Source: Lentisphaeria bacterium UBA1784 (GTDB lineage Bacteria > Verrucomicrobiota > Lentisphaeria > Victivallales > Victivallaceae). From it: a DNA stretch of 12,107 nucleotides. The stretch's first letter is position 1; each line of letters begins with the position of its first letter. This document shows, one piece after another, positions 1 through 5,430 of the stretch. Under the pieces are notes generated by a model. That model was not told the DNA's origin, did no database searches, and saw nothing but the letters and a program-made list of their open reading frames with translations. Location: assembly GCA_002315455.1 (NCBI GenBank), contig DCGG01000075.1, forward strand, positions 3,693-15,799, written 5' to 3'. The position numbers and the translations under genes are program-made.

Positions 1-67
1 CTCTCCGCCGCCGTCCCGGCACGATATCCATCCCCTCCCCTTCCAGCACCGGGACGGCGGCGGAGAG
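1..67. repeat. Perfect 19-base inverted repeat at window edge (arms 1-19 and 49-67)
   Basis: Bases 1-19 (CTCTCCGCCGCCGTCCCGG) are the exact reverse complement of bases 49-67, separated by 29 bases. The left arm starts exactly at the edge. It replaces the expected metal-binding motif of the amidohydrolase with an arginine run. A fold-back artefact at a contig end is the simplest explanation. A genuine hairpin inside a coding region is the alternative. Confidence 0.85.
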
Positions 68-160
68 TCCTGGGGCGATGCGTTCAAATTTCCCGTTCCG
101 AATGAGAACGTCGGTGGCGGCTCCGTGGAGCCGAACATTGCGGATCAACAAATCAGACAT
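1..160 (-). CDS. Amidohydrolase-family protein, N-terminal fragment (runs off left edge)
   Basis: The frame starts at the ATG at 160-158, with AAGGA 7 bases upstream. About 49 codons look genuine. The N-terminus (MSDLLIRNVRL, then DVLIRNGKFERIAPGL, then a segment ending MDIVPG) follows the pattern of the small beta-sandwich that opens dihydroorotases, cytosine deaminases and SAH/methylthioadenosine deaminases: LIRN..., DVLI..G.I..I..., ...PG. In that superfamily the PG is followed by a F(I/V)DxHxH metal-binding motif. Here it is followed by GRRRR, because the last 19 bases are an inverted copy of bases 49-67 (see the repeat). The true continuation is therefore missing. It lies 52 bases downstream of the SAHH-like gene on the same strand, so probably in the same operon. 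The substrate cannot be told from this fragment. A deaminase or hydrolase acting on nucleosides is a guess from the neighbour only. Confidence 0.6.
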   Translation of the reverse strand, partial: MSDLLIRNVRLHGAATDVLIRNGKFERIAPGLSAAVPVLEGEGMDIVPGRRRR

Positions 161-212
161 TGTGTTTTCCTTATTTCAAGCGTGATCCAGACAGGACCAT
201 TTTTTTGTTCAA

Positions 213-1262
213 TCACAGGCCGATCGCAGTCATCTCGTCGGCGATGCATCCGAAACGGCGGATGCGGTCAAGAATCTCCCGCTCCCCGGCGGGAAGCGGT
301 TCGTTCAATCCGGGACGGCACTGCCCCTGCAGAAGCGAGACCACGCCGGAGTTGTCCAGCGCCATGGTGGGATCGATGTATTTGAGATGCGTCGGCTCGT
401 CCAGCAGGAAGTTCAGCGGAGCCTTCCCGTTCAGCACCCGTTCCGGCGGCATGGACGGCCCGAACTCATCCTCCACGCCGATATTGGCAATAAGCGCCGG
501 GGCTTTCAGCATATCGGGGACGTACTCCTCCACGGCTCCGGCGAGCCCGGTGGCGGTGACGATGCACCACGCCTCGCCGATCGCCTGCCGGATCGCGGGG
601 GCATCCCCGATGCCGACGTAGTGCAGATAAGGCCGGGAAAGCCAGTTCTCCCGGGCTTCCACCACCTGAGGTAAAGCGCACCGGCGGGAGAGCGCCAACG
701 CGACGCCGCGTCCCACCTTTCCGCCGCCGAAAATCAGGATCTTCCTGCCAGTCACATCCCGATATCCCAGTTTGGTCATGGCGCGGCTCAATCCGTCCCC
801 GGTGCCCAGTTCCGTCTCGAGGATCTTGATTCGGCCGGAATCCGCGAAAAAGACCGGAAATTCCGCATCATTGTAGTAGGTGATGCCGGAGCGGGTCAGT
901 TCCACGTTCCCAAACTTTCCGGGAGCGTGAGCGAAACAGCCGCAACAGTCGCAGATCACGTCAAACTCCCCGGGAACGACCGCTTCCGGACGCCGCAGAG
1001 GGATGCCGCAGGACTGCAGCAGTTCCGCGATGGCCGGATCGAAGGGGATCTTGTCGGAGATGCCGACGCTCAATTCCGCGCCACCGGCCAGCAGAGCGAG
1101 ATATTTTGCGCAGGTATTGCGGAAAACCGGGGTTGCATCCAGCACCCGGACCCCGTCAAAGGGACGAAACTGTTTCCCCGTCCGGATCTGGAAATCCAGC
1201 GCAGGGTACTCTTCCGGTTTGTAGTGGGAGGAGATCAACTCCTCCAAGGGCTTTTTATTCAT
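213..1262 (-). CDS. S-adenosylhomocysteine hydrolase-like NAD-binding protein, active site substituted
   Basis: 349 residues, starting at ATG 1262-1260. This start overlaps the murE stop as ATGA and has GGAGGAG about 10 bases upstream. The layout matches SAHH: a substrate half (1-170), a Rossmann NAD domain with FGGGKVGRG (178-186), ATG at 237-239 and NIG at 260-262. The stretch DSGRIKILETELGTG (141-155) lines up without gaps on the SAHH block D-S-x-T-K-x-x-F-D-N-x-Y-G. The positions of the catalytic Lys, Asp and Asn (human K186, D190, N191) are Ile145, Glu149 and Thr150. ELTRSG (121-126) lies over EETTTG. The SAHH histidine after NIG is Val263. The C-terminal Lys/Tyr tail that closes over NAD in true SAHH is absent. 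An unusual CDCCGC cluster is at 104-109. The fold and NAD binding are likely kept, but normal SAH hydrolysis is doubtful. It may act on a related nucleoside, or be regulatory. The family call rests on reading by eye. Confidence 0.6.
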   Translation of the reverse strand: MNKKPLEELISSHYKPEEYPALDFQIRTGKQFRPFDGVRVLDATPVFRNTCAKYLALLAGGAELSVGISDKIPFDPAIAELLQSCGIPLRRPEAVVPGEFDVICDCCGCFAHAPGKFGNVELTRSGITYYNDAEFPVFFADSGRIKILETELGTGDGLSRAMTKLGYRDVTGRKILIFGGGKVGRGVALALSRRCALPQVVEARENWLSRPYLHYVGIGDAPAIRQAIGEAWCIVTATGLAGAVEEYVPDMLKAPALIANIGVEDEFGPSMPPERVLNGKAPLNFLLDEPTHLKYIDPTMALDNSGVVSLLQGQCRPGLNEPLPAGEREILDRIRRFGCIADEMTAIGL

Positions 1263-2701
1263 CGCAGAAATATCTCCTCCAAACAGGTCCGGTCCTGAAA
1301 CGGATGCCGGACGCCATTGATCTCCTGATAGGCTTCGTGTCCCTTGCCCGCCACGAGGACGATGTCCCCGGGACCGGCTTCCGCCGCCACCAGACGCAGG
1401 GCCTTCGCCCGGTCCGGCTCGATGACGTACTCCCGCCCCGCCGGAATCCCGGAAACGATCTGCCGGATGATCTCCACAGGGTCTTCGCTCCGGGGATTGT
1501 CGCTGGTGACGAGGATTTTGTCCGCACACTCCGCCGCCGCCCGCCCCATGCGGGGGCGCTTGGTGGTATCCCGGTTCCCGCCTGCACCGAAAACGGTCCA
1601 GAGAGTCCGGGGCTTCAGCGCGCGGAGCGCCGTCAGCACCCGCACGAGAGCATCGTCGGTATGGGCGAAATCAACGAAAAAGTGGGCTCCCCTGGGCGAG
1701 ACCAGATGCTCCAGCCGTCCGGGGATCGAAAAAGGCTCGGCAAGCACGCCGGAGATGATCTTTTCCGGGATGCCGAAATCCAGAAGCGAGAGGATCACGC
1801 CCGCCGCGTTATATACGTTGTGGGCGCCGATCAAAGGGATGGACCCTGCAAAATCCACGCCGTTCCCCCTGAGGGTAAAACGCGTTCCATCCGCAGTGAC
1901 CTCCCCCATGGAGAGGCGGACCATCGCATCGGGATGCGTTCCGAAAGTGAGTTTCCGGCAGGAAAGTTCCCGTGCAAGACGGCGGCACCAGAGATCGTCC
2001 CCGTTGAGGACGGCAATCCCCCCGGGAGCCAGCAGTTCGGTGAACATCCGGGTCTTGGCCTGGTAGTAGTGTTCCATGTCGCCGTGGTAGTCCAGATGGT
2101 CCCCAGTGCAGTTGGTGAAGACCGCCGCACGGAAGCGGGCGCCACAGGCACGGCCCTGATCCAGCGCATGGCTGGAGAGTTCCAGCGCCGCCGCCCGGCA
2201 TTGGTTCTCCGCCATCCGGTGCAGGGCGGAAAAGAGCGAATCCGGGTCCGGCGTGGTATGCGTGGCAGGACAGGTCATCCGCCCGTCCCGGAATTCGATG
2301 GTGGAGAGAAGGCCGCAAGGCACCCCGGCCTCTCGCAGGACGTGCTCCCAAAGCCACGCAGTCGTGGTCTTGCCGTTGGTCCCGGTGACGCCGAAAAGGG
2401 CGAGTTTCTCATCGGGACGGCCTTCCCGCTCCCGCACCAGAAAAGCATAGGCGCGGGCCGGATCGGGACAGGCGAGGAAACGGACGTTTTCAGGGAGACA
2501 CTGCGGACGTTCCCGACCGATGATGACAGCGACTCCCGCCGCGACGGCATCCGGGATGAACCTGCCGCCGTCGCACCGGGTCCCCGGCACCGCCACGAAA
2601 ACACCGCCGCGGACGACTTTGCGGGAATCCGCGGTAACAGCATCGGGAAGTGAAATTTCCGCATCCCCCAGTTGGAGCGCGGCGGGGAAAGTGATCTTCA
2701 T
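1259..2701 (-). CDS. murE: UDP-MurNAc-L-Ala-D-Glu:meso-diaminopimelate ligase MurE
   Basis: 480 residues, a normal MurE length. This cytoplasmic ATP-dependent ligase adds meso-diaminopimelate to UDP-MurNAc-L-Ala-D-Glu in peptidoglycan precursor synthesis. Visible motifs, in order: P-loop GTNGKTT (107-113); ELSSHAL (174-180); DHLDYHG (201-207); the AKTRMF lysine K216, carbamylated in this family; GAHNVYN (292-298); PGRLE (327-331); DFAHTDD (344-350); GAGGNRD (372-378); DNPR (401-404); GKGHE (452-456). DNPR together with GKGHE marks the diaminopimelate type rather than the lysine type. DFAHTDD differs slightly from the common DYAHTPD. The ATG at 2701 is chosen because it has GGAGG about 8 bases upstream. 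A longer frame to 2785 would run into murF. It lies 25 bases after murF, and its stop overlaps the next start (ATGA), so it is translationally coupled to the SAHH-like gene. Confidence 0.97.
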   Translation of the reverse strand: MKITFPAALQLGDAEISLPDAVTADSRKVVRGGVFVAVPGTRCDGGRFIPDAVAAGVAVIIGRERPQCLPENVRFLACPDPARAYAFLVREREGRPDEKLALFGVTGTNGKTTTAWLWEHVLREAGVPCGLLSTIEFRDGRMTCPATHTTPDPDSLFSALHRMAENQCRAAALELSSHALDQGRACGARFRAAVFTNCTGDHLDYHGDMEHYYQAKTRMFTELLAPGGIAVLNGDDLWCRRLARELSCRKLTFGTHPDAMVRLSMGEVTADGTRFTLRGNGVDFAGSIPLIGAHNVYNAAGVILSLLDFGIPEKIISGVLAEPFSIPGRLEHLVSPRGAHFFVDFAHTDDALVRVLTALRALKPRTLWTVFGAGGNRDTTKRPRMGRAAAECADKILVTSDNPRSEDPVEIIRQIVSGIPAGREYVIEPDRAKALRLVAAEAGPGDIVLVAGKGHEAYQEINGVRHPFQDRTCLEEIFLR

Positions 2702-2726
2702 TGGGGAAACCTCCGCAAAATCCCGG

Positions 2727-4094
2727 TCAACGCGCGGCTTCCGGCAGCGCCAGTTCCACCGCGTTGCCCCGGGACCCTTTGGCAAAGACCATGTCTCCGG
2801 GGCGGACCTGCTGCGCGAGCCAACTTCCGGCCTCCGTCGAAGCGGCGAACTTCTGCGGCCAGTTCACGCAGGAAAACTCCGGTCCGATCAGCACCAAACC
2901 GGCATCTGGAAATTCTCTGCGGACTCGGGCAAAAAACGCCTGATGTTCCGCATCCGAAGCCGCACCCAACTCCCGCATGCCGCCGAAAACAAACCACAGC
3001 CGCCCAGCGACCGGGGCCTTGACAAACTGCGCAAGCGACGCCTCCATGCTCCTCGGATTGGCGTTGTAGGCATCATTGACGTAGGTGACTCCGTCGACAA
3101 GGGTGCGCTTCATCCGCATCCCGGGGAGCGAGGTTTTCGCCAGCCCGGAAGCGATGACTTCAGGGGCGATGCCGAGCGAAGAAGCGATTCCGGCCGCAGC
3201 CGCCGCATTGGCGGCCTGATGCGCGCCGGAGAGGTTCCACGCGATCTCAAAGGACCTTCCGCCGGGGAAAGTCAGGAGAAACCGGCTTCCCTCCAGCGAG
3301 CCGGAGAGATAGTCCGCGCGGAAGTCGCCGTCAGCACCGCTCCCGAAATAGAGACAGCGATGTCCGGCCGCCGCTTTTTCCAGAATGGCCCGCTGGGGCA
3401 GATCGGCAGGGATCACCGCCGTCCCGTCCGGCTGCAGATGAGAAAAGATGGAACCCTTCTCCCGGGCGACGCCGTTCAGGTCGATGAGTTTTTCCAAATG
3501 ACAGGGAGCCACCGTATTCACAAGGGCGGCGTCCGGCTTCGCCATGGAGGAGAGAGGTTCGATCTCCCCGGGGGAACTGGTCCCCATCTCGATAACGGCG
3601 AAACGGGTCTCGGTCGTGAGACGCAGAAGGTTCTGCGGGACGCCCACCTGATTATTGGTGTTTCCGATGGTGGCAACGACCCTTTCCGGCCCGGCCTCCG
3701 CCTCGAAAATGGCCCGGATCATCTCCTTGACGCTGGTCTTGCCCACGCTTCCCGTGACCGCCGCCACCTTCAGCCCGGAGAAACGGTTGCGGTGAAAGGC
3801 GGCGATTCGCTGGTACGCGAGCAGGGGAGAATCCACGACCAGCAAGGGGAGCCGGCTGGAGACCGTTGGGAGCTTCCGTTCCGCGACGCAGAGAGCCGCG
3901 GCGCCGGAACTTTCCGCCCGGTCCAAAAAGTCGTGTCCGTCGAAACGCTCCCCGGAGAGAGCGAGAAAGAGTTTGCCGTGCCCGTCGAGGCGGGTATCGG
4001 AATAGATCCCGAGGGCTCCGGCCGGGGGAACTCCGACCCAGCGGCCGCAGGAAGCCTCCGCAAGTTCTGCTGCGGAAAAGAGAGCGTCAGCCAT
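2727..4094 (-). CDS. murF: UDP-N-acetylmuramoyl-tripeptide:D-alanyl-D-alanine ligase MurF
   Basis: 455 residues. It catalyses the last cytoplasmic step of the muropeptide stem, joining D-Ala-D-Ala to UDP-MurNAc-tripeptide with ATP. Motifs: SDTR (32-35) and ALSGERFDGHDF (48-59) in the substrate-binding N-domain; P-loop GSVGKTS (115-121), typical of MurF; GNTNNQVGVP (144-153), counterpart of GNxNNxxGVP; the conserved His in APCHLEKL; AREKGSIF; GAHQAANAAAA (290-300); NDAYNANPRSM (340-350), a MurF hallmark; FGGMRELG (370-377); KGSRG (439-443). The ATG at 4094 has GAGG 8 bases upstream. An in-frame GTG at 4103 is possible but too close to the purine-rich site. It is 24 bases after the lipoprotein gene and 25 bases before murE. 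The order murF-murE is the reverse of the usual dcw cluster. Confidence 0.96.
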   Translation of the reverse strand: MADALFSAAELAEASCGRWVGVPPAGALGIYSDTRLDGHGKLFLALSGERFDGHDFLDRAESSGAAALCVAERKLPTVSSRLPLLVVDSPLLAYQRIAAFHRNRFSGLKVAAVTGSVGKTSVKEMIRAIFEAEAGPERVVATIGNTNNQVGVPQNLLRLTTETRFAVIEMGTSSPGEIEPLSSMAKPDAALVNTVAPCHLEKLIDLNGVAREKGSIFSHLQPDGTAVIPADLPQRAILEKAAAGHRCLYFGSGADGDFRADYLSGSLEGSRFLLTFPGGRSFEIAWNLSGAHQAANAAAAAGIASSLGIAPEVIASGLAKTSLPGMRMKRTLVDGVTYVNDAYNANPRSMEASLAQFVKAPVAGRLWFVFGGMRELGAASDAEHQAFFARVRREFPDAGLVLIGPEFSCVNWPQKFAASTEAGSWLAQQVRPGDMVFAKGSRGNAVELALPEAAR

Positions 4095-4118
4095 CGTCGG
4101 CACCTCTTCCTTCCCTGC

Positions 4119-4706
4119 TCAGCGCAGATTGACGTTGAGCAGGTGCGCGACCACGTCTCCGCGGAAGACCACCCGTACCGTGGCGGATTCGCTGATCCAG
4201 TAGATCCAGCTCTCGTTGCGGCGGTCGGGAGTCCGGACGGCCGGCGGAGGTCCGTAGGCGAGGATGACCTGCGCCTGATTCATGCCGGGAACGACTTCGC
4301 CTCGGAGCAGACGTTTCTGGTTCGCCGCGGGGATCCCCTTCAGCATCTCCTCGCGGGTGCTGGTGGTGAAGGTATAGGCGATGAAGTCCTGCATGGCGCA
4401 GAGCCGCAGTCCGGGATCGAAGACGATGCTGTACTGCTGGCCCTGCTTATCCCGGAATGTGATGGTATTTTTCCAGCCGTCGGTCCCCACGGGTTCGATC
4501 TCGGTACCCAGCGGCAGGAAGGTCCCCTCCTGAATGTTGAGGCAACTGATCTTGGCAGGATCGGTATACCAGATGTTGTACTTGGTGTAGAGTTTCTGGC
4601 CCTTCTTCAACTGAAAAACCTCGCCGAAAACCACTGGATCGGCACAGCCGCTCCCGCAAAACACCGCCGCCAGAGCGAGGCAGCAAATAAACAGAAAACG
4701 CTTCAT
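4119..4706 (-). CDS. Lipoprotein with BamE/SmpA-like C-terminal domain
   Basis: 195 residues from the ATG at 4706 (MKRFLFICCLALAAVFCGSGC). The lysine-arginine n-region, hydrophobic core and GSGC lipobox with Cys21 indicate a lipoprotein signal. Residues +2/+3 are Ala-Asp, with no Asp at +2, so outer-membrane sorting is likely. AGGGGA lies 9 bases upstream of this ATG. Two more in-frame ATGs at 4712 and 4715 would only lengthen the n-region. Residues ~30-125 form a beta-rich segment I do not recognise (TKYNIWYTDP, then ITFRDKQGQQYSIVFDPG). Residues ~135-195 follow the BamE/SmpA pattern: a GMNQAQVILAYGPPP turn (small-residue helix then GxP), a W-Y pair (ESWIYW) and a final strand (RVVFRGDVV). 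A role in envelope assembly is plausible next to murF-murE but not shown. The frame is 24 bases from murF. Confidence 0.75.
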   Translation of the reverse strand: MKRFLFICCLALAAVFCGSGCADPVVFGEVFQLKKGQKLYTKYNIWYTDPAKISCLNIQEGTFLPLGTEIEPVGTDGWKNTITFRDKQGQQYSIVFDPGLRLCAMQDFIAYTFTTSTREEMLKGIPAANQKRLLRGEVVPGMNQAQVILAYGPPPAVRTPDRRNESWIYWISESATVRVVFRGDVVAHLLNVNLR

Positions 4707-4751
4707 TCCCATCATTCCCCTGCGTTGTTTTCCGCCTTTCCGGACGGATTC

Positions 4752-4776
4752 AAAAAAGGACGGCAACCCGCCGCCC
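4752..4776 (-). terminator. Terminator-like hairpin (or attenuator) ahead of the lipoprotein-murF-murE operon
   Basis: In minus-strand RNA, GGGCGGC pairs with GCCGUCC (7 pairs, one G-U) around a five-base GGGUU loop, followed directly by six U. It lies ~100 bases after the RAM-protein stop and only 46 bases before the lipoprotein ATG, leaving little room for a separate promoter below it. It could therefore end the RAM transcript, or attenuate read-through into the wall operon. The sequence is GC-rich, so a chance hairpin is possible. Confidence 0.45.
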
Positions 4777-4777
4777 C

Positions 4778-4830
4778 CGGTTTCTCTCAAACCGCGAATC
4801 CGATCCTCCTTGATTCCGGGAAGATCGGAT
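4778..4830 (-). repeat. Two neighbouring inverted repeats in the lipoprotein leader
   Basis: Plus-strand ATCCGATC (4798-4805) and GATCGGAT (4823-4830) form an 8-base inverted repeat around a 17-base spacer. CGGTTT (4778-4783) and AAACCG (4789-4794) form a second one with a 5-base loop. In the minus-strand transcript both precede the terminator-like hairpin at 4776-4752, so the leader could be structured. Neither has a U-run of its own. Confidence 0.4.
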
Positions 4831-4877
4831 CCTGATGCTTATGCGCCCGGCCCGACCGGGACCGGACAAACGATCCG

Positions 4878-5150
4878 TCAGCGTCCGAAGACCTTGTCCA
4901 GATCCACCGTTGCCTTGCAGTCCAACGTCACCAGCGTCTTGGTGTGGACCAATCCGGGGATGTCGTGAGTCATCTTGGCGGCGATGATGTTGGCGAGAGT
5001 GGCGTTATCCCTGACGCGGATCACGGCGACCAGATCATATTCCCCGGCGACAGTATATACTTCCGTGATGCCGTCAATCTTCATCAGACCGTCGATGGCA
5101 TCGCAGATGAGGCTTCTTTCCACGTTGATCAGCACGATTCCAGTAATCAT
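4878..5150 (-). CDS. Stand-alone Lrp/AsnC ligand-binding (RAM) domain protein
   Basis: 90 residues from the ATG at 5150. The whole protein corresponds to the C-terminal RAM domain of Lrp/AsnC regulators: a first strand (TGIVLINVE), a helix, GITEVYTVAGEYDLVAVI (the V-x-G-x-Y-D core motif at ~33-41), a second helix (ATLANIIAAKM) and a last strand (GLVHTKTLVTL). The N-terminal helix-turn-helix is absent and the promoter lies immediately upstream, so it has not simply been cut off by start choice. Stand-alone RAM proteins form ring-like dimers or oligomers that bind amino acids or other small effectors, and can modulate full-length Lrp proteins or enzymes. Here the ligand is unknown. AAGGA lies ~11 bases upstream. 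The neighbouring lipoprotein-murF-murE genes lie downstream on the same strand. Confidence 0.85.
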   Translation of the reverse strand: MITGIVLINVERSLICDAIDGLMKIDGITEVYTVAGEYDLVAVIRVRDNATLANIIAAKMTHDIPGLVHTKTLVTLDCKATVDLDKVFGR

Positions 5151-5180
5151 AATGACACCCGTTCCTTTGAGTTAATTGCC

Positions 5181-5202
5181 CCGGGACTGACCTCAATCCC
5201 GG
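5181..5202. promoter_or_regulatory. 22-base imperfect dyad in the RAM-gene leader
   Basis: CCGGGACTGA followed by CCTCAATCCCGG forms arms of six perfect pairs, one mismatch, then three further pairs. It lies just downstream of the predicted minus-strand start point (~5209) and ends ~30 bases before the RAM ATG. It could be an operator, including one for an Lrp-type regulator, or a leader hairpin. Confidence 0.4.
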
Positions 5203-5215
5203 CTTGTCTGTGGTA

Positions 5216-5244
5216 ACTATAAACGGGATTCGCGTGGAAGTCAA
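5216..5244 (-). promoter_or_regulatory. Sigma70-type promoter for the RAM-domain gene
   Basis: On the minus strand, TTGACT (5244-5239) and TATAGT (5221-5216) are separated by exactly 17 bases. Each hexamer matches five of six consensus positions. The predicted start is near 5209, giving a ~60-base leader. AT-rich sequence upstream (5251-5280, containing two AAATATTT copies) could act as an UP element. Confidence 0.7.
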
Positions 5245-5324
5245 ACCGATTTTCAGAAATATTTCAAATATTTTCCGTTTTTTCTCCGAAAGGCAAAAAA
5301 AGAGAGGCCGTTTCCGCTTTTTGT

Positions 5325-5353
5325 TTGCAAATGTCCGAGGGGGAGTGTATATT
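5325..5353 (+). promoter_or_regulatory. Sigma70-type promoter for the esterase-glycosidase operon
   Basis: TTGCAA (5325-5330) and TATATT (5348-5353) are separated by 17 bases, with TG immediately before the -10. The predicted start is near 5360 and the first gene starts at 5431, leaving a ~70-base leader. The -10 overlaps the inverted repeat at 5352-5369, which argues for repression. Confidence 0.55.
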
Positions 5354-5369
5354 CAAATGTGCATTTGAA
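5352..5369. promoter_or_regulatory. 18-base operator-like inverted repeat over the plus-strand start site
   Basis: TTCAAATG-TG-CATTTGAA has two perfect 8-base arms and a 2-base centre. It overlaps the last bases of the -10 and the predicted transcription start, where a dimeric repressor would block RNA polymerase. An 18-base even-centred palindrome of this size suits LacI- or GntR-type repressors of sugar operons, but no regulator gene is in the window to match it. Confidence 0.55.
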
Positions 5370-5430
5370 AATCGCGTTTTTCTCCTCAAAAAAAAGGACG
5401 GGAGCGCAAATCAGCAAAAGGGGAAGCCTT

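Noticed and set aside
948..960. The CDCCGC cluster of the SAHH-like protein as an iron-sulphur or zinc site.
   Set aside because: Adjacent cysteines do not match a common metal-site spacing and no second cysteine pair lies near it. The segment aligns to the SAHH D-x-G strand instead.
2520..4835. A 771-codon plus-strand frame opposite murF and the lipoprotein gene.
   Set aside because: It crosses three well-supported minus-strand genes and has no domain pattern.
4844..4863. GC-rich hairpin (CCGG...CCGG) after the RAM stop as its terminator.
   Set aside because: No U-run follows it on the minus strand. The hairpin at 4752-4776 fits better.
5256..5273. GAAATATTTC palindrome and repeated AAATATTT between the divergent promoters.
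   Set aside because: Simple AT-rich sequence; more likely general UP-element or flexible DNA than a specific operator.
5359..5430. Upstream ATG at 5359 as the start of the esterase.
   Set aside because: It falls within the operator-like palindrome and at the predicted transcription start, with no ribosome site. The ATG at 5431 has AGGGGA at correct spacing.
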